From Microvelia longipes (taxonomy: Eukaryota > Arthropoda > Insecta > Hemiptera > Veliidae): a stretch of DNA of 64,000 nucleotides. The position numbers and the translations under genes were made by a program. Below, piece after piece: positions 34,189 to 45,610 of this stretch. The DNA lies in the NCBI GenBank assembly GCA_018340805.1, contig JACMZG010000008.1, positions 75,082,389-75,146,388 on the forward strand. Reading direction: 5' to 3'. Under the pieces are notes generated by a model. That model searched no databases. It was not told the DNA's origin and saw nothing but the letters and a program-made list of their open reading frames with translations. Numbering within the stretch: position 1 is the first letter of the stretch; each line of letters begins with the position of its first letter.

Positions 34189-34772
34189 ATGTGCACATAC
34201 ACAAACACATATACATGGACCCACACTGGTATACATACATATACCCCCCCCCCCTCACCCCACAGTGAAGTTAACTAAAAACATAATTGAAGACTGCCTA
34301 TTTCAATTAGTTTAGCTATTTACCTGAATATGTTACTGTGTATACATGTATACATAGAGTATTTGACAGGTGGTCGTATTGCACACAAATTTAATGCAAT
34401 ACAGTTCTTGCGCAATATCTGTTTAGTCGATAGAGTGAGATTACGTGATAACTGACCCCTCCCAAAACATTGTGTCTTTTATAGTGATGGTTCACTTTTG
34501 GTTATAAGGAAATTTATAACAAAAAATATATTTGAGATTAAATTGTGATTTCTTTGCATAATAATGAAGTTACACTAAAAAAATAATGTTTCAAAAGTTA
34601 TTTGATGAAAAACGGTAATGTTTAAGTTTAATAATAGTTCAACAAGAAGGTTATCTATAAAATATGATCGCCTTTGAAGGTACAAACAGCAGGGGGATTG
34701 ATCTAGATTCCATCTCCCAAGTTCTAGCTAACTAGCAGTTTTAGACTGGATTCCCTTCACATGGTTCTTACA
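34189..34772. other. Unassigned AT-rich DNA
   Basis: Contains short CA/TA-rich tracts and a C10 run near 34243-34252. A fragment near 34690-34740 (GATCTAGATTCC, CTCCCAAG) may be unrelated low-copy sequence. No gene found. Confidence 0.35.
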
Positions 34773-35333
34773 TAGGGTTACCAGACATCCCGATTTTGAC
34801 GGGACAGTCCCGATATTGACACCTTTGTCCCGCTCAAATTTATAATCCCGACGAAACTAAAAATGTCCCGATTTAACCTAATTTTCATAAAATACGTTAA
34901 AGCATTTAATGTCGGTAATATTATTTTTCTAAACAAACAGCAATTCCAAAGGAAGAAAGTTATATTAAAACCCAAATTTACTTTCAATCATGTAAAAATA
35001 TTTTTAATTAATGTTATTTGGTTGGTTAACAAGTTTGTTGTTATCGTTTAAGAGTCAATAAGACACATGACAAAAACATTCTCTTCACATTTGGTCTTAC
35101 GAAGTGTTGATGTTATGAAAAATTTGATTTGCTTATGCTACAAAAATTTGTATATGCAATATGGCTGTAAAGTGATATTTATTGCTTTAGAAATTATTAT
35201 GTCTTACTTCGCTCATGAATAAGTTTCTACAGGAGGAAAATCATTATTTACAGCTGAGTTGCATAAATGGACTCCCCCCTTTCAAGTCAAATTTGTCCCG
35301 CTCGATCATGGCTAAAATCTGGCAACCTTATAC
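34773..35333. mobile_element. hAT-like non-autonomous element
   Basis: The left end TAGGGTTACCAGACATCCCG and the right end, which on the opposite strand reads TAAGGTTGCCAGATTTTAGC, are similar terminal repeats. The following GACGGGACAGTCCCGATATT is typical of hAT termini in insects. The interior is AT-rich and the short frames have no recognisable transposase. Flanking 8-bp sequences are similar but not identical. Confidence 0.6.
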
Positions 35334-35907
35334 TTACTGCGTATGTAACCGTATTTAGATATCATACTTATTGTGATCCGCGGATTCAGAATACTGTGTG
35401 AACGCACTATGTAATAACTTGTTTTATTTATTTTTTTCATGAAATCATAACTTGGGTTAATGACATTATAAATTTGTCACAAACAATAAATAATACATTT
35501 ATTTCCATCATAATAAACTATTTACAATTTTTTTAATTATAAAAGAAAACAATGTATCAATCTTCTTAATTCTGAAGAAAAAACAAAAGATATGCCTTCT
35601 CAAGGCAAATGCCCGAAGGAGGAGGCTGCCTGTAAACCTCTGTATAGACTTGATATGCAACACACTTTTACTATATTCAACAATACTCGCTGTAAGATAT
35701 GCCTAAGCATGACATCCATCTATGTCAATAATAGAATTTACTATTAATAGTAGTTTATGATTTTTCGAAACACATTTAGGTAAATTTAAATATCAAACAG
35801 AAATTTTCTATCAAAATTATATGAATGATATTGCTTCATATGTAATCTAATATTAGATATATATAACTGCCAAGAGTCATCTCATTTTAAATGAACTATA
35901 GAATCTG

Positions 35908-36480
35908 GGGGCACTGCAGTGTCTCAGCCAAGTCTTGATCCATTAGGTACAAGTTTCATATCCAAGGCAGGCACTGACGAACACCCTTTTCTCAAAGCAT
36001 TTCGGAGCATTTTCTACCCCCTTGTATCTTTTGACTGGATTCACCTAGAATCTTACAATTTGGCTAAAGCAAATGTATACAATTCATTTAATAAAAAGTA
36101 AACTAATGCTGATAATGTGATATATGACCACCTGTGTGCCAAATCTCAAACTAATCAACACATTTTTTTGGTATTGTTATTGGTTAAAATTTTTTTCCGT
36201 ATTTATGAACTTACGCTAATTCATTTTTGGAGGTTAATGACGTTATAAAAAATTATTTTCCACATAGCTTAACTAACTTTAGTAGCTTAACCAATTATCA
36301 ACTCTCTAGCATGAACACACTGAGAGATACTATGATAACAGAAACACACATACAGACAGACAACTTTGTGTAAACCACTTAAAAGTCTTAAACCACCTCA
36401 TACAAAGAATTCCAGAGACATCCCAGTGTCAATTTTTTTGCAAACACAACACTTATCCTACATACCTACGGTAGAAATAA
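35908..36480. repeat. Family C copy followed by a partial family B copy
   Basis: 35908-36080 matches 12046-12290 (family C). 36090-36480 matches the non-5S part of family B in the orientation of 61110-61830 (AACTCTCTAGCATGAACACA, CTGAGAGATACTATGATAAC, ACAGACAGACAACTTTG). The adjacency suggests that one inserted next to the other, or a composite unit. Confidence 0.65.
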
Positions 36481-36689
36481 GGAAACGTATAAATGAGAAA
36501 ATAATGAGTTTTAACATTTTTTGAGCAAATTTAAGCATTAAGTGAGTGAACCAAGTTCCTTCTTACATAATAATTAAGGGTTTTATCAAACTAGCAAGCA
36601 CTATTGTTTTTTATCAATTGTAAACTATAAATATTTCACCCAACTTTTGCTGAGTGAGATCTTGATAACTATTATTTCTCTTAATAAAT

Positions 36690-36834
36690 GCGTAGGCTTC
36701 TGCATTTATTGTTGTCTTGAAGATTAAGGTCTTCCGGTGGTAACGGCATCACTGTAGATGATGAACACGACATTTCACTTCCTCTGTAGGAAGCATCTTC
36801 AGGGATGTAGGATATTATGGATGAAAACACTATG
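36690..36834 (-). repeat. Retroelement-tail-like motif
   Basis: On the minus strand, CCTGAAGATGCTTCC, TACAGAGGAAGTGAAATGTC shows the layout CCTGAAGATG + short hairpin + GAAA + TGTC/CGTC that is common downstream of reverse-transcriptase genes in several invertebrate retroelements. Only the tail is present; the assignment is an inference. Confidence 0.35.
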
Positions 36835-36842
36835 CTCTACAG

Positions 36843-37627
36843 CAACGTTTCCCAACCTTTTCAGTACCGCGACCTTATAATTTGCTTTTCTAAAGTTTGG
36901 CAACCCAAATGCATTTATTTTGCATAACCTGAAAATTGCAGGGGTTTTTATTTATTGCCAAACAAGTTATGACCCTACAGACAAAGTCAAATCATAATTT
37001 TCATGAGGTTTTTATACTTAAATAGAAAACTACACACTGATTGGAGTTCAAAAGAAGTATATTATATAATTTATATAATAACAATAATATATAAAAATTA
37101 AATTAAATATACAAATTAGCAATGTTAAATATAAAAAAGGGCATTTATTATTTAAAGGAAAGAATCGAATAATGATTATAGTAAACAAAAAAATTCCTGT
37201 GCGGTGGTCCGCAGTCCGGCGAATTTCATTTAGAATGCGTGTTTCCAGTGCTTAACAATCCATTTCTTGCTTAAGCTTCCAGTCCATGCTTTAGAACCTA
37301 AGCAGTTACTCAATTGTCAAGCACTGCTCGTAAATCATTTTGTCTGTATTTTTTTTAAAAAAATGCGTTATAAGGAAATATAATTTTTCAATAATTATCC
37401 AGTTGGTTATACAAAACTATGCCTTTCCCGACGTTTTCCTGGCGGTAAAGGACTTCTAAGAAATGTTTTGGCCGCGGCTTCTTCTGTTATCGCATGTTTA
37501 AAGTATTATCAATGTCTGAAAATAATATCTTTGTCATTTTTTGGATTTTTAATTATAAAAAATTTGGCGACAAAAATTTTCATTCGCCACCCAATCTGGG
37601 TCGTGACCCAAGGGTTGGGAAGGGCTG
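36843..37627. mobile_element. hAT element, non-autonomous, with intact target duplication
   Basis: The TIRs read CAACGTTTCCCAACCTTTTC (left) and, on the opposite strand at the right end, CAGCCCTTCCCAACCCTTGG. The element is bounded by the identical 8-mers CTCTACAG at 36835-36842 and 37628-37635, which fit the hAT target preference (nTCTAnAn). 785 bp. No transposase frame is visible, and a diverged repeat fragment (37200-37330) lies inside. Confidence 0.85.
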
Positions 37628-37963
37628 CTCTACAGAACTGAAAAGTTCAGTTTTAAAGACAATTGTGTTTTTATCCATGATGTCATATGTTTAAAGATGC
37701 CTTCTTTATTGGAAGCAAAAAACATCGGATTCTTCATCAACATTATTGTGGTCACCACCTGAAAAACTTTTTTTAATTCTATATTAAGCAAAATAAACAT
37801 AAGATACATGCTAAGTCACTATATAAAAAAATAAAGAATAGAATTTAGATCCCTTAAAATTTGTCAACATAAATATCATTAATATTATTTAGTATTCCTT
37901 TTCAATAATAAATGTTTAATTATTTTTTTTAAATTGAACTAAGTCCATATTTTTTATCAACAG

Positions 37964-38100
37964 GTAATCAATTGTATAGCATTCTTCATTTATTATAAAC
38001 TCCTCTTTTAAATAAAGCCATCTAATGTTTAGGATTTCGTAAGATAACAAATTCCTTATTCATTATTTCTCTTATTTATTTAGTATTATTCAATTTTCAG
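37964..38100 (+). other. Candidate 5' UTR intron of the MATH-BTB gene
   Basis: CAACAG before GTAATC at 37964 is a good donor, and TTCAATTTTCAG ending at 38100 is a good acceptor with a T-rich tract. The acceptor sits 7 bp before the ATG. If real, the 5' UTR is spliced and the coding part is a single exon. Confidence 0.45.
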
Positions 38101-38107
38101 CAATAAA

Positions 38108-39148
38108 ATGGCTGTTCAAGTTCCAGAAGATGGATTGACTCTATTGAGAACTCCTTACTTTGAAAAAGCTCTTCCGTTTATTTTCTCATCAACAAAAACG
38201 CATGCCATTAACCCATCAAATAAAAACCACACTATCACTGTGGTTGCTAAATTAGACACTAACTTGCTCCCCAGGGAAAAATTAGTTTACGAGATATCTG
38301 TCCCTCTTGGTGATTTGAATTGGGTTTTTCTTGTTTACCCTTTTGGTGTAATTGGAAATAAAGAAAATATAGCGTCTGCTTTTTTACGTCTTCAATCATC
38401 GTCTAGGATCTCAGAAGAATCAGTTCCAGCTGAATTTTCATTTGATAGTGCCAAATTTTTTACAAGATGTTTTATGATAAATGATGTCTGGGGAATACAG
38501 GAATGGAAAAATATTGAATCAATGCCATCTATATCCATTTCTTTTTCTGTACAAGTAAATGCAAATTTTATTAAAAGAAAAGATAGGACGCCGTCAGGAA
38601 AATGCTGGCCTCTAATTGAATGGAGCTCAGTTTCAGAACTGATTTTCTCAAAACCAGGTGATATTACGATACAAGGATCTGACTGGAAATATATTGTCCA
38701 CAAAGATATAATATGTAAAAGAAGTGAATATTTCAATGCCGCATTTTCATATGACACCATTGAAGCTAACAAAAATGAAATTGTCATACCTGATGTGGAC
38801 GGGGAGGTAATGAGAGCTATTCTTGAGTTTATATATTTTGGTAGGATTAACAATCTCTCTGACATAGTGGATAGACTTTATGTAACTGCAGAAAAATATT
38901 GCTTAAATGATCTAGAGACACTCTGCATTGATTATTTAAGTTCTTCTATATACGAGACAAATGTTATAGAAAAACTCAGTCTGGCAGAAACTCATAACTG
39001 TAAGATATTAAAAGACAGCTGTTTTAGTTTTATAAAAACTAATTTAAAACAAATTATGGATGACAAGGGTTGGAAAGAGTTGAACCAGTCTCCAGATATA
39101 GCATTCCAAGTCGCTGATTTTTTAGGAAAGCTTCTAATAAGTAAATAA
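38108..39148 (+). CDS. MATH-BTB (SPOP/roadkill-like) protein, complete
   Basis: MATH-BTB proteins are substrate adaptors of CUL3 ubiquitin ligases: the MATH domain binds the client and the BTB domain binds CUL3 and dimerises. The frame codes for 346 residues in one exon, close to SPOP (about 370). The MATH-like region covers about residues 40-152 (YEISVPLGDLNWVFLVYPFG, later SISISFSVQVNA) and is diverged. The BTB domain covers about 183-285: GDITIQGSDWKYIVHKDIIC, KRSEYFNAAFSYDTIEANKN, EIVIPDVDGEVMRAILEFIY. A BACK-like helical tail follows (290-340, LAETHNCKILKDSCFSFI). The start ATG is the first in frame after a strong acceptor and is followed by G. AATAAA occurs at about 39519 as a possible poly(A) signal. 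Lineage-specific MATH-BTB copies are common in arthropods and nematodes; the client cannot be predicted. An antisense frame at 38392-38865 is a shadow. Confidence 0.93.
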   Translation: MAVQVPEDGLTLLRTPYFEKALPFIFSSTKTHAINPSNKNHTITVVAKLDTNLLPREKLVYEISVPLGDLNWVFLVYPFGVIGNKENIASAFLRLQSSSRISEESVPAEFSFDSAKFFTRCFMINDVWGIQEWKNIESMPSISISFSVQVNANFIKRKDRTPSGKCWPLIEWSSVSELIFSKPGDITIQGSDWKYIVHKDIICKRSEYFNAAFSYDTIEANKNEIVIPDVDGEVMRAILEFIYFGRINNLSDIVDRLYVTAEKYCLNDLETLCIDYLSSSIYETNVIEKLSLAETHNCKILKDSCFSFIKTNLKQIMDDKGWKELNQSPDIAFQVADFLGKLLISK

Positions 39149-39915
39149 ATTCCTATACAAGATGCTCTAGACATTAGAGTTGTTTCTCGTACATTATCCC
39201 CATTTTAAGATGTTTACACAAAGTCTAAGTCAATATTAAAGTTATGAGGGATAATAATTAAAAAATATATACATTTAAAAATGTACAAGCTATTAAACTG
39301 AAGTATAATCATATAATCATAAACAAGGGATTATACTTCTCATATAATATCAGAAAGTATATTTATTTTGTTTTTAACTACAAAATAGTTTTTAAATAAG
39401 GCTATGATTTTGTAGCTTTTATGTCAAATCATGCCATCAGGTGTTCAGTTTTATGATATGTTTGAGTTGTGATTTTCAACATTATAAATAGATGGCTGAA
39501 ACTATTGAAAGGAGTTTAAATAAATTAAAATAATTGTCACTATGATTTTTTATTGAATTGTTCCAATACTTTCTAATATTATACAACTAGTTGCATGCAC
39601 ATTTTATGCACACTGTTATATCCCTCTTTTAAATTAAAAGAGCCCTTTTAATTTAGGGAGGTTTCAAACCCTATGTTATTTGTTTTAATAATTCCATATT
39701 ATTTTTTACTTTATTTTTGTTTTCATATTATTTTTCGTACTATAGTTTTTCTTTATTTTTGTTTTCATATTAGTTTTTCTTTATTTTTTAGTTTTCATAT
39801 CGTAGTTAATGAAGTCTATTAATATTCTACTATATAATTATATATAACACTCTACTATATTAAATGTAGTAGAGTGCTCAAGACTCTCTAGTTTACAGGA
39901 ACCCTATTGTTTTGT
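39149..39915. other. 3' flank of the MATH-BTB gene
   Basis: AT-rich; includes the probable 3' UTR to about 39540 and a pair of inverted CTACTATAT/ATATAGTAG-type blocks at about 39828-39875. TTTGTTTTCATATTA units recur at 39715-39800. Confidence 0.4.
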
Positions 39916-40065
39916 TTATTTTTAGTATTATAGATTGCTTATTTTTTAGTTTGCTAATTTTTAGTATTATAGATTCCTTAATTTTTTAGTTTGCTAATTT
40001 TTAGTATTATAGATTCCTTATTTTTTTAGTTTGCTAATTTTTAGTTTTATGTTAGCTTATTTTTT
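39916..40065. repeat. Short minisatellite, ~38-bp unit
   Basis: About four copies of TTTTTAGTATTATAGATTCC, then TTATTTTTTAGTTTGCTAA, partly degenerate at both ends. Confidence 0.8.
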
Positions 40066-40224
40066 GTACTACTTTATGAGTAAAAATATTTGATTTGTTT
40101 AAAAGGGCTTTTATTTTATTAATATATTTCTTTTTAGTAATGAGAGAATTGTAGTTTGTTTTTTTTGGCCTTCGCTTGAGATTTTTCTTTAATTTTCCAG
40201 AACCTCTAATATTCTTTGTACTAT

Positions 40225-40600
40225 TTATATTCTGGGTTAAATCTTCTGAAAAGGGTCATGTGATCTAAATAAAATTTAATGGCTTCAAGATCTTAAGAAT
40301 GGGGGATGTTGGTATAATGGAAAGTGACTTAAACAGTAACAAGGTTAATATCAGTGGATAATGGAGTCCAGATATCACGAATAAGGATCAAAGAAATGTT
40401 TGATATTTTTTATATGGGAAGGTATAAATTTGGAAATAGGTTGAAGAAAAGAATTAACAAAAGCTGATATTCTTTCAGAGTGACAGCCATAGCCTGCTAG
40501 GATAGGCCTTCCAGGACAAGGTAGGGAGGGATAAACTTGTTTTATGCACTTGGGGAAGGTGATAGAGGAGGGTGTGAGGATTTTCAGAGGTGAGAATTTT
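40225..40600 (-). pseudogene. Penelope-like element reverse-transcriptase fossil
   Basis: Three overlapping minus-strand reading segments line up with consecutive conserved parts of Penelope-like (PLE) reverse transcriptase. First NPHTLLYHLPQVHKT (family pattern LLPKVHK). Then, after a frameshift, PGRPILAGYGCHSERISAFV and NSFLQPISKFIPSHIKNIKH (family pattern PGRPIVSGxGSxTExISxFVDxxLxP). Then, in a further frame, LSTDINLVTV, stop, VTFHYTNIPHS, stop, DLEAIKFYLDHM (family pattern LVTxDVTSLYTNIPHxxGLxAI). The catalytic Asp after LVTV is replaced by a stop codon, and several stops and shifts are present, so it is dead. The 5' and 3' parts of the element were not recognised. Confidence 0.8.
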
Positions 40601-41007
40601 AATTTCAGATTCAGAAAGACCTTCTCAGAGGACCTCGGGTTAGTAGGAGAGAAAAGCCGATTCTGCGCCCGCCACCGCCACCTCTTTATAGTTTCATTCT
40701 TATAACCCCCACCCTCTTATGCTTACATAGTGTAAAAAGGTGCTTTAATCCTATTATCCCTTTTAATCCTTTACCTGATTTAACTTGCAAACATAGAATT
40801 ATACATAAAATTATAACAATAACCTTTTTGTTTGAAATCCATTCGTTTGAACGGCAGTTCTAACTTTTAAATAATATTTTTCTATTCCAATTTGTTCATT
40901 TAATATTTGGCTAAAAATTTCTTAGAGAATTTTTCGGAAATATAATGCAGGGTGATAAATTTATTTTTTTAAAATAAACAACTTCTAACATTTAAAATAC
41001 AAATAAT

Positions 41008-41013
41008 TTATTT
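41008..41013 (-). promoter_or_regulatory. Possible poly(A) signal for the candidate exon at 41129
   Basis: AATAAA on the minus strand, about 115 bp past the stop at 41129. Only meaningful if that exon is real. Confidence 0.2.
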
Positions 41014-41128
41014 ATTAATTGAAATTTATACAGTTTAGTAAATAAATATATTTACAAAGATAAAAGCTTTGAATTTCTAGCATTGATGAAGATTTTCATA
41101 TTGTAGCATACGTGATGATGGGTTGACA

Positions 41129-41241
41129 TTATATTTTACAGTGGCAGTTATTTTTAAGACATTTTCCACAGATTATGAATTGATTTAGGCCTTTGTGGTA
41201 CATCAGGTTTTCTATTGAGCTGACGCAGCAACACTGGTCTC
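41129..41241 (-). CDS. Candidate Cys-rich terminal exon, unidentified gene
   Basis: A good acceptor (GCTTTTATTCTAG, ending at 41242) is followed by a frame that completes a codon with two bases and then reads DQCCCVSSIENLMYHKGLNQ, FIICGKCLKNNCHCKI, stop TAA at 41129-41131. The cysteine spacing (CCC, CxxC, CxC) looks like a small metal-binding tail, but the family was not recognised. A second frame is also open across most of the interval (RPVLLRQLNRKPDVPQRPKS), which weakens the call. No upstream exon was found. Confidence 0.3.
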
Positions 41242-41524
41242 CTAGAATAAAAGCAAATCATCCAATTTATTTTGAGAGCATGCACATTTATAGTTTGTCA
41301 AAAAGGCTTGTATTAACCCTATGTTTTTCAAACTGCCTCTTCCTTTTTTGATGACTTGATAAACTTTAAATTAATTGTCAGGTGTTTAATAAGCTATTTT
41401 GAAGAATCTTAACACTTTGTTCTTCATTAAAAAATATTCCTCAGCAATCCTTTTTGTAGTTTTAATTAATAGGTTGAAATGATTATTGTGTTCTCAGTTT
41501 GGTGAATAGGGTAGAATTTTTGCA

Positions 41525-41925
41525 TTAATGGTATATATGATATGATAAGGTCTCCAGATAAACACATGATATGATATATTTGATATGATAAGGTCTCCAG
41601 ATAAACACATGATATGATAAGATATATATATGATGATCTCCAGAAAATGATATGATATGATAATCAGATAAACATGATATGATATGGTCTCCAGATAAAC
41701 ATGATATGATATGATATATAAGGTCTCCAGATAAACACTGATATGATATATATGATATGATAAGGTCTCCAGATAAAAACATGATATGATATATATAGGG
41801 TCATGATATGATATATATGATATCCAGATAAAACATGATATGATATGATAAGGTTCCAGATAAAAACATGATATTATATGGTCTCCAGATAAACACATGA
41901 TATGATAAGGTCTCTAGATAAACAT
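41525..41925. repeat. Minisatellite, ~40-55-bp unit
   Basis: About nine copies of a GGTCTCCAGATAAACACATG + ATATGATAT unit with variable ATATGATA padding. Long minus-strand frames over it (SGDHIISC-type) reflect the unit and are not genes. Confidence 0.9.
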
Positions 41926-41927
41926 AT

Positions 41928-42247
41928 GGCTTGTCTTTTAATTCAACAAGAGCTCACAGCTGGTTGGAATTACATCGCGTGGTGGATTTCATCTGTTTTT
42001 TAATTCCACAGAAAATTTTCAGAAACATTACCTCTGGGACTTAATTCACCAAGAATCCTCCTCTACTAAATCAGCAGGAACTTATAAAAACTTCACTATT
42101 TTCCCTCATCTCTCTGTTACCATAGTTCTGTGGTGACAACTATACTGAAACCTTTTCACTTACCCCACTACAATCCCTTAATTTTAGTGGGACTTGTCTT
42201 CTTTTCTCCACCACACGGTGCATTCTCGTTGAACTAAAAGACAAGCC
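41928..42247 (+). mobile_element. MITE family N, intact copy (320 bp)
   Basis: GGCTTGTCTTTTAATTCAAC at the left end and GTTGAACTAAAAGACAAGCC at the right end are an almost perfect 20-bp TIR. The body matches the interrupted copy at 27612-28305. It inserted directly at the end of the 41525-41925 minisatellite. Confidence 0.85.
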
Positions 42248-43949
42248 GATAATAAAGGTAAAACAAGATAAATAGTTTGATGATCATAAGTAAATTTAGT
42301 AAAAAAAATTAATAGTAATTAATTTGAATTTTATATTGAGTATAAAATTTGCTACCTGTACCTAAAAATACCCCATTTCCCAAATTGCTCTGTCAATATT
42401 TGTTGTAGATATAAAAGTTAGTATAGATGCATTTTCAAATTATCAATAAAATGCCAAGAAACTCAATTTTTACTCTTCATTAAAAATTCAGCATCTAATG
42501 TTGTTCTAATGACGCAAATTTAGAACAGTTGCCAGATGTAGAATAGCATATCATTGATTTCTAATGATATTAAAAATTTATTATATCCTCACTTGGAAAG
42601 TCAATGAAAAATCCCACTTAACAGTTGAGTTTCATAATTGGCTATTTTTAACACAGCTTTTAAAATACTTGCTTCCAAATTGGATGATTTGTTTTAAGGG
42701 AACATTTTGTGTTTCTGGCTCCTAGTAGTTTTATAACAATGACGGTGAAATTCTAATTATTATAACTTAAAAGTGAAATCCAATCAAACATGCTCAGTTG
42801 ACTACATTACAGTTCTGATGCAGTGCCTAAAAACATTTTCCCTATATAATTTTGTTTTTATTTTGGCAAGATCCATCACATAAAGTGGATTTAATGACAG
42901 TTTTGTATTATGAAAAACTAATTTTCTTGTATACTAAATAATTATTGTATTTGCCACTCCTGCTGTCGATAAACTTTCGGATTGCACCTCTGTCTTAGAC
43001 TAAAAAAAAAAAGAAGGAACAAGGCAGGACTATTAGAGAAATACCATTTTTTAAATGTACTTTTTTATTTTGACGAGAATAGGAGATATTTATAGGTTTT
43101 TATCCACTTTTTAGCACAATAGCCTTAACGACAAACTTTTTTTTAAGTCCTGATTTTGCTTTTTTAACGCATATCTAAGATTTACATGGGACAGATGTTA
43201 ATTAAATACCTAATAAAAAATTTAATGAACAACAGGCAACAATATGTTTTGCTTAACAAAGGAAATGATGAAAACTTAATCGAAAAACTTTAAATTATTA
43301 AATATATGGATTTCAAAAGAAGATTCCAGTTAGTCTTTCTAAATAATTTCCCAAGCTAGAACACAAACACCTAATTATTTAAGCCATGTTATATGAAATG
43401 GATGAGAAAACCAAGCTTTGAATTGATAAGGTATGAACAACCAAACATAATGCAATATAAAAACAATATATTACTTATACAGGGTGAAATAACGATATAT
43501 GTAAGTGATAGGAGGGGATTCTAGATCTGATTTGCAACAGATTTAGGTACTGTTTTGTTATTCAATTCCTAAATGTTTTGTTGCTTTTTTTTTTTTTTTT
43601 TTATTTATTTAATCTTTTAGATGTTGCTACCTTTCTTTAATTAATTGCTCTAATGAACTAGGAATTACATTTTTATAGCTACAAATTTAGTAGTATCGTC
43701 AGAAATCTTATAAAATTGTCTATGAAATCAATGCCAATAAAATTAATAAATTAAATATTCCATGAGGTATCTTTGTCAATGGTAAAAATATTGAAATAAT
43801 ACAAATTTAAGTTTTTTATGTGTTATTTGTGATTCAAAGAGATAGTTGTAAGGTTGGTAATACCAATGGCGGGCAAATGAAAGGGTGATCAATTTTTTTT
43901 ATCATAGAATTAGCATGGGAGCCATTAAAAATTCTTCTTTTATTCCTTT
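42248..43949. other. AT-rich DNA, nothing firmly recognised
   Basis: A weak exon-like signal exists on the minus strand at 42937-42999 (T-rich acceptor, then 20 codons starting SKTEVQSESLSTAGVANT and a TAG). It is too short to call. A T18 run lies at about 43584-43602. Confidence 0.3.
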
Positions 43950-44612
43950 ATTGTTCGTTAATTTGTAATAAATGAGGTAAAAATTAATAGAACGACCATC
44001 GGTGCCAAAAAAATGGCCAATATTTCATAGATAAATACTACGATTATTCCAGGATTTTAAATATAGAATCAGCCTCTTATCACTACAGACTTGGATTTGT
44101 CCGATTTAACCCAGAAATAATAAAACCTAAACAGATAATTTTAACAAACATTTTACAAAAACGTGAATTTATTGTGTTATTTATTATTTTAGTGTGTAAA
44201 TAAAATTGATTGATAAATTAAAACACTATTACGGTGAAAATCGGCTTGTTATCAGTTAATTTAAATACCTGTAACAACTAATTTAAACAATTTAATGCAA
44301 TTAAAAGGTAATTTTGTGTGTTTGTGTAAACTAAAATTATTTAAAAGTAACATTAATTAACAATAACTAAAATAAAACACCATATTGTGATTTTCAACTT
44401 CTTATCACTCAATTTAAATACTCGTGACAACCCATTAAACCCCTATTTTTCAACGAAATAGTGATTCTACTGAGTTCATACGCCCTAAAATTAATTAAAT
44501 TAAAGCACTTTGATAAAAAATTTAAAGAAATAATCGTCACAAATAAGAAAAACCAAAAAACTCCCATAAGGACTTTAACAACGATCAACCTTTCGATATC
44601 AATTTCTTATAG
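43950..44612 (+). repeat. Dispersed ~0.65-kb element, copy 2
   Basis: Counterpart of 20427-21097 in the same orientation; see that entry. Substitutions and small indels are spread evenly. Confidence 0.75.
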
Positions 44613-45264
44613 CAGTTAGTAAACAAACAAAGGTATAGGTTGTGGATTACAGAGAAAACTTCTACAATTATTACTCTTTCAATTAATAGTAATGACTTTA
44701 CCTCTTCATTAGCCAGTTTATTGTGTACTTTTCATTTTAAGTATGAAAAACATGCATAAAATGGTGTAAAATAATAAGTTTGAGAAACAGCTCTAGTGCT
44801 AAATGTTGAATTTTTTTTAACATTTCAAAACTGAGTCAGCTGTGCAGAGGGGTAAAATAAATAATGTAAAAAACACTGATTAATTATTTTATTTTTAAAC
44901 ATTTTATCCATGTTTTTCCTACTTAAAATAAAAATTATTAAAAAATAGGCAACCTATAGCTTTGTTTTTTTTTTTTACATATTGTGACTAAAGAAAATTG
45001 ATAATTCTTTTTTTTACCTATGAATAAGAATTTAAGGAATATGAAATGACATTGATTTTTGGTAAATTTGATTTGTTTTCCAACAATGTTGTGGCTCTAA
45101 AAATTTAATTTTTAATTCATATGAGTAATTTATTAGAGTAAGAGGTAGCAACACCTTAAAAATTAACAAAATGCTTAATAGCAGTGGAACATTTAGGAAT
45201 TGGAATAAAAAGAGTACCTAAATTTGTTATTAGGCCTAGAATTACCTGGTCTATAACCCAGAGC

Positions 45265-45610
45265 TTAATAATAAACTAGTTTCTACTCAGAGCTATGTAT
45301 GGCATCAGTAAAGCTAAAAAAGTAAGAAATAGAACAATAATAAAGCAAAATAATACTAAAAGTCTGATGGTAAAGAGTCACCAGTTAAAATGGAAATGGG
45401 CTGGACATAGAATAGTATATAGGATGCATCAAGACAGATGGGCCAGAATATTGACTGTGTGGACACCATATGGATGCTAGAGAAGTAGAGGTCGACCAGC
45501 TGTGAGATGGAGGGTCAAATTTTGCCTGAATGATTAGGCCGAGTGTGCCACAGGATTGCTTCAGATAAGACAAGATGGAAAACAAATTGTTGCTATTTAC
45601 ACACAATAAC
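45265..45610 (+). pseudogene. LINE reverse-transcriptase C-terminal fossil
   Basis: The plus-strand frame starting MYGISKAKKVRNRTIIKQ continues with HQLKWKWAGHRIVYRMHQDR, WARILTVWTPYGC, a TAG, then RSRGRPAVRWR. This corresponds to the region after the RT domain of insect non-LTR elements, typically LKWxWAGHxxRxxDxRWxxxxLxWxPxxGKRSRGRPxxRW. Two in-frame stops (at 45478 and 45535) and the absence of upstream RT motifs show a 5'-truncated dead copy. AT-rich flanks follow. Confidence 0.75.

Noticed and set aside
36690..36834. Second hammerhead (CTGAAGATG...GAAATGTC on the minus strand)
   Set aside because: The core lacks the required CTGATGA and the stem geometry does not fit; it is better read as a retroelement tail motif.
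38392..38865. 157-residue antisense frame
   Set aside because: A shadow of the MATH-BTB coding sequence on the other strand.
41494..41898. 134-residue minus-strand frame (SGDHIISC repeats)
   Set aside because: It is the translation of a minisatellite; two overlapping frames are open for the same reason.
42937..42999. Minus-strand exon SKTEVQSESLSTAGVANT
   Set aside because: Good T-rich acceptor, but only 20 codons, no homology and no partner exon; a chance match is likely in this AT-rich DNA.
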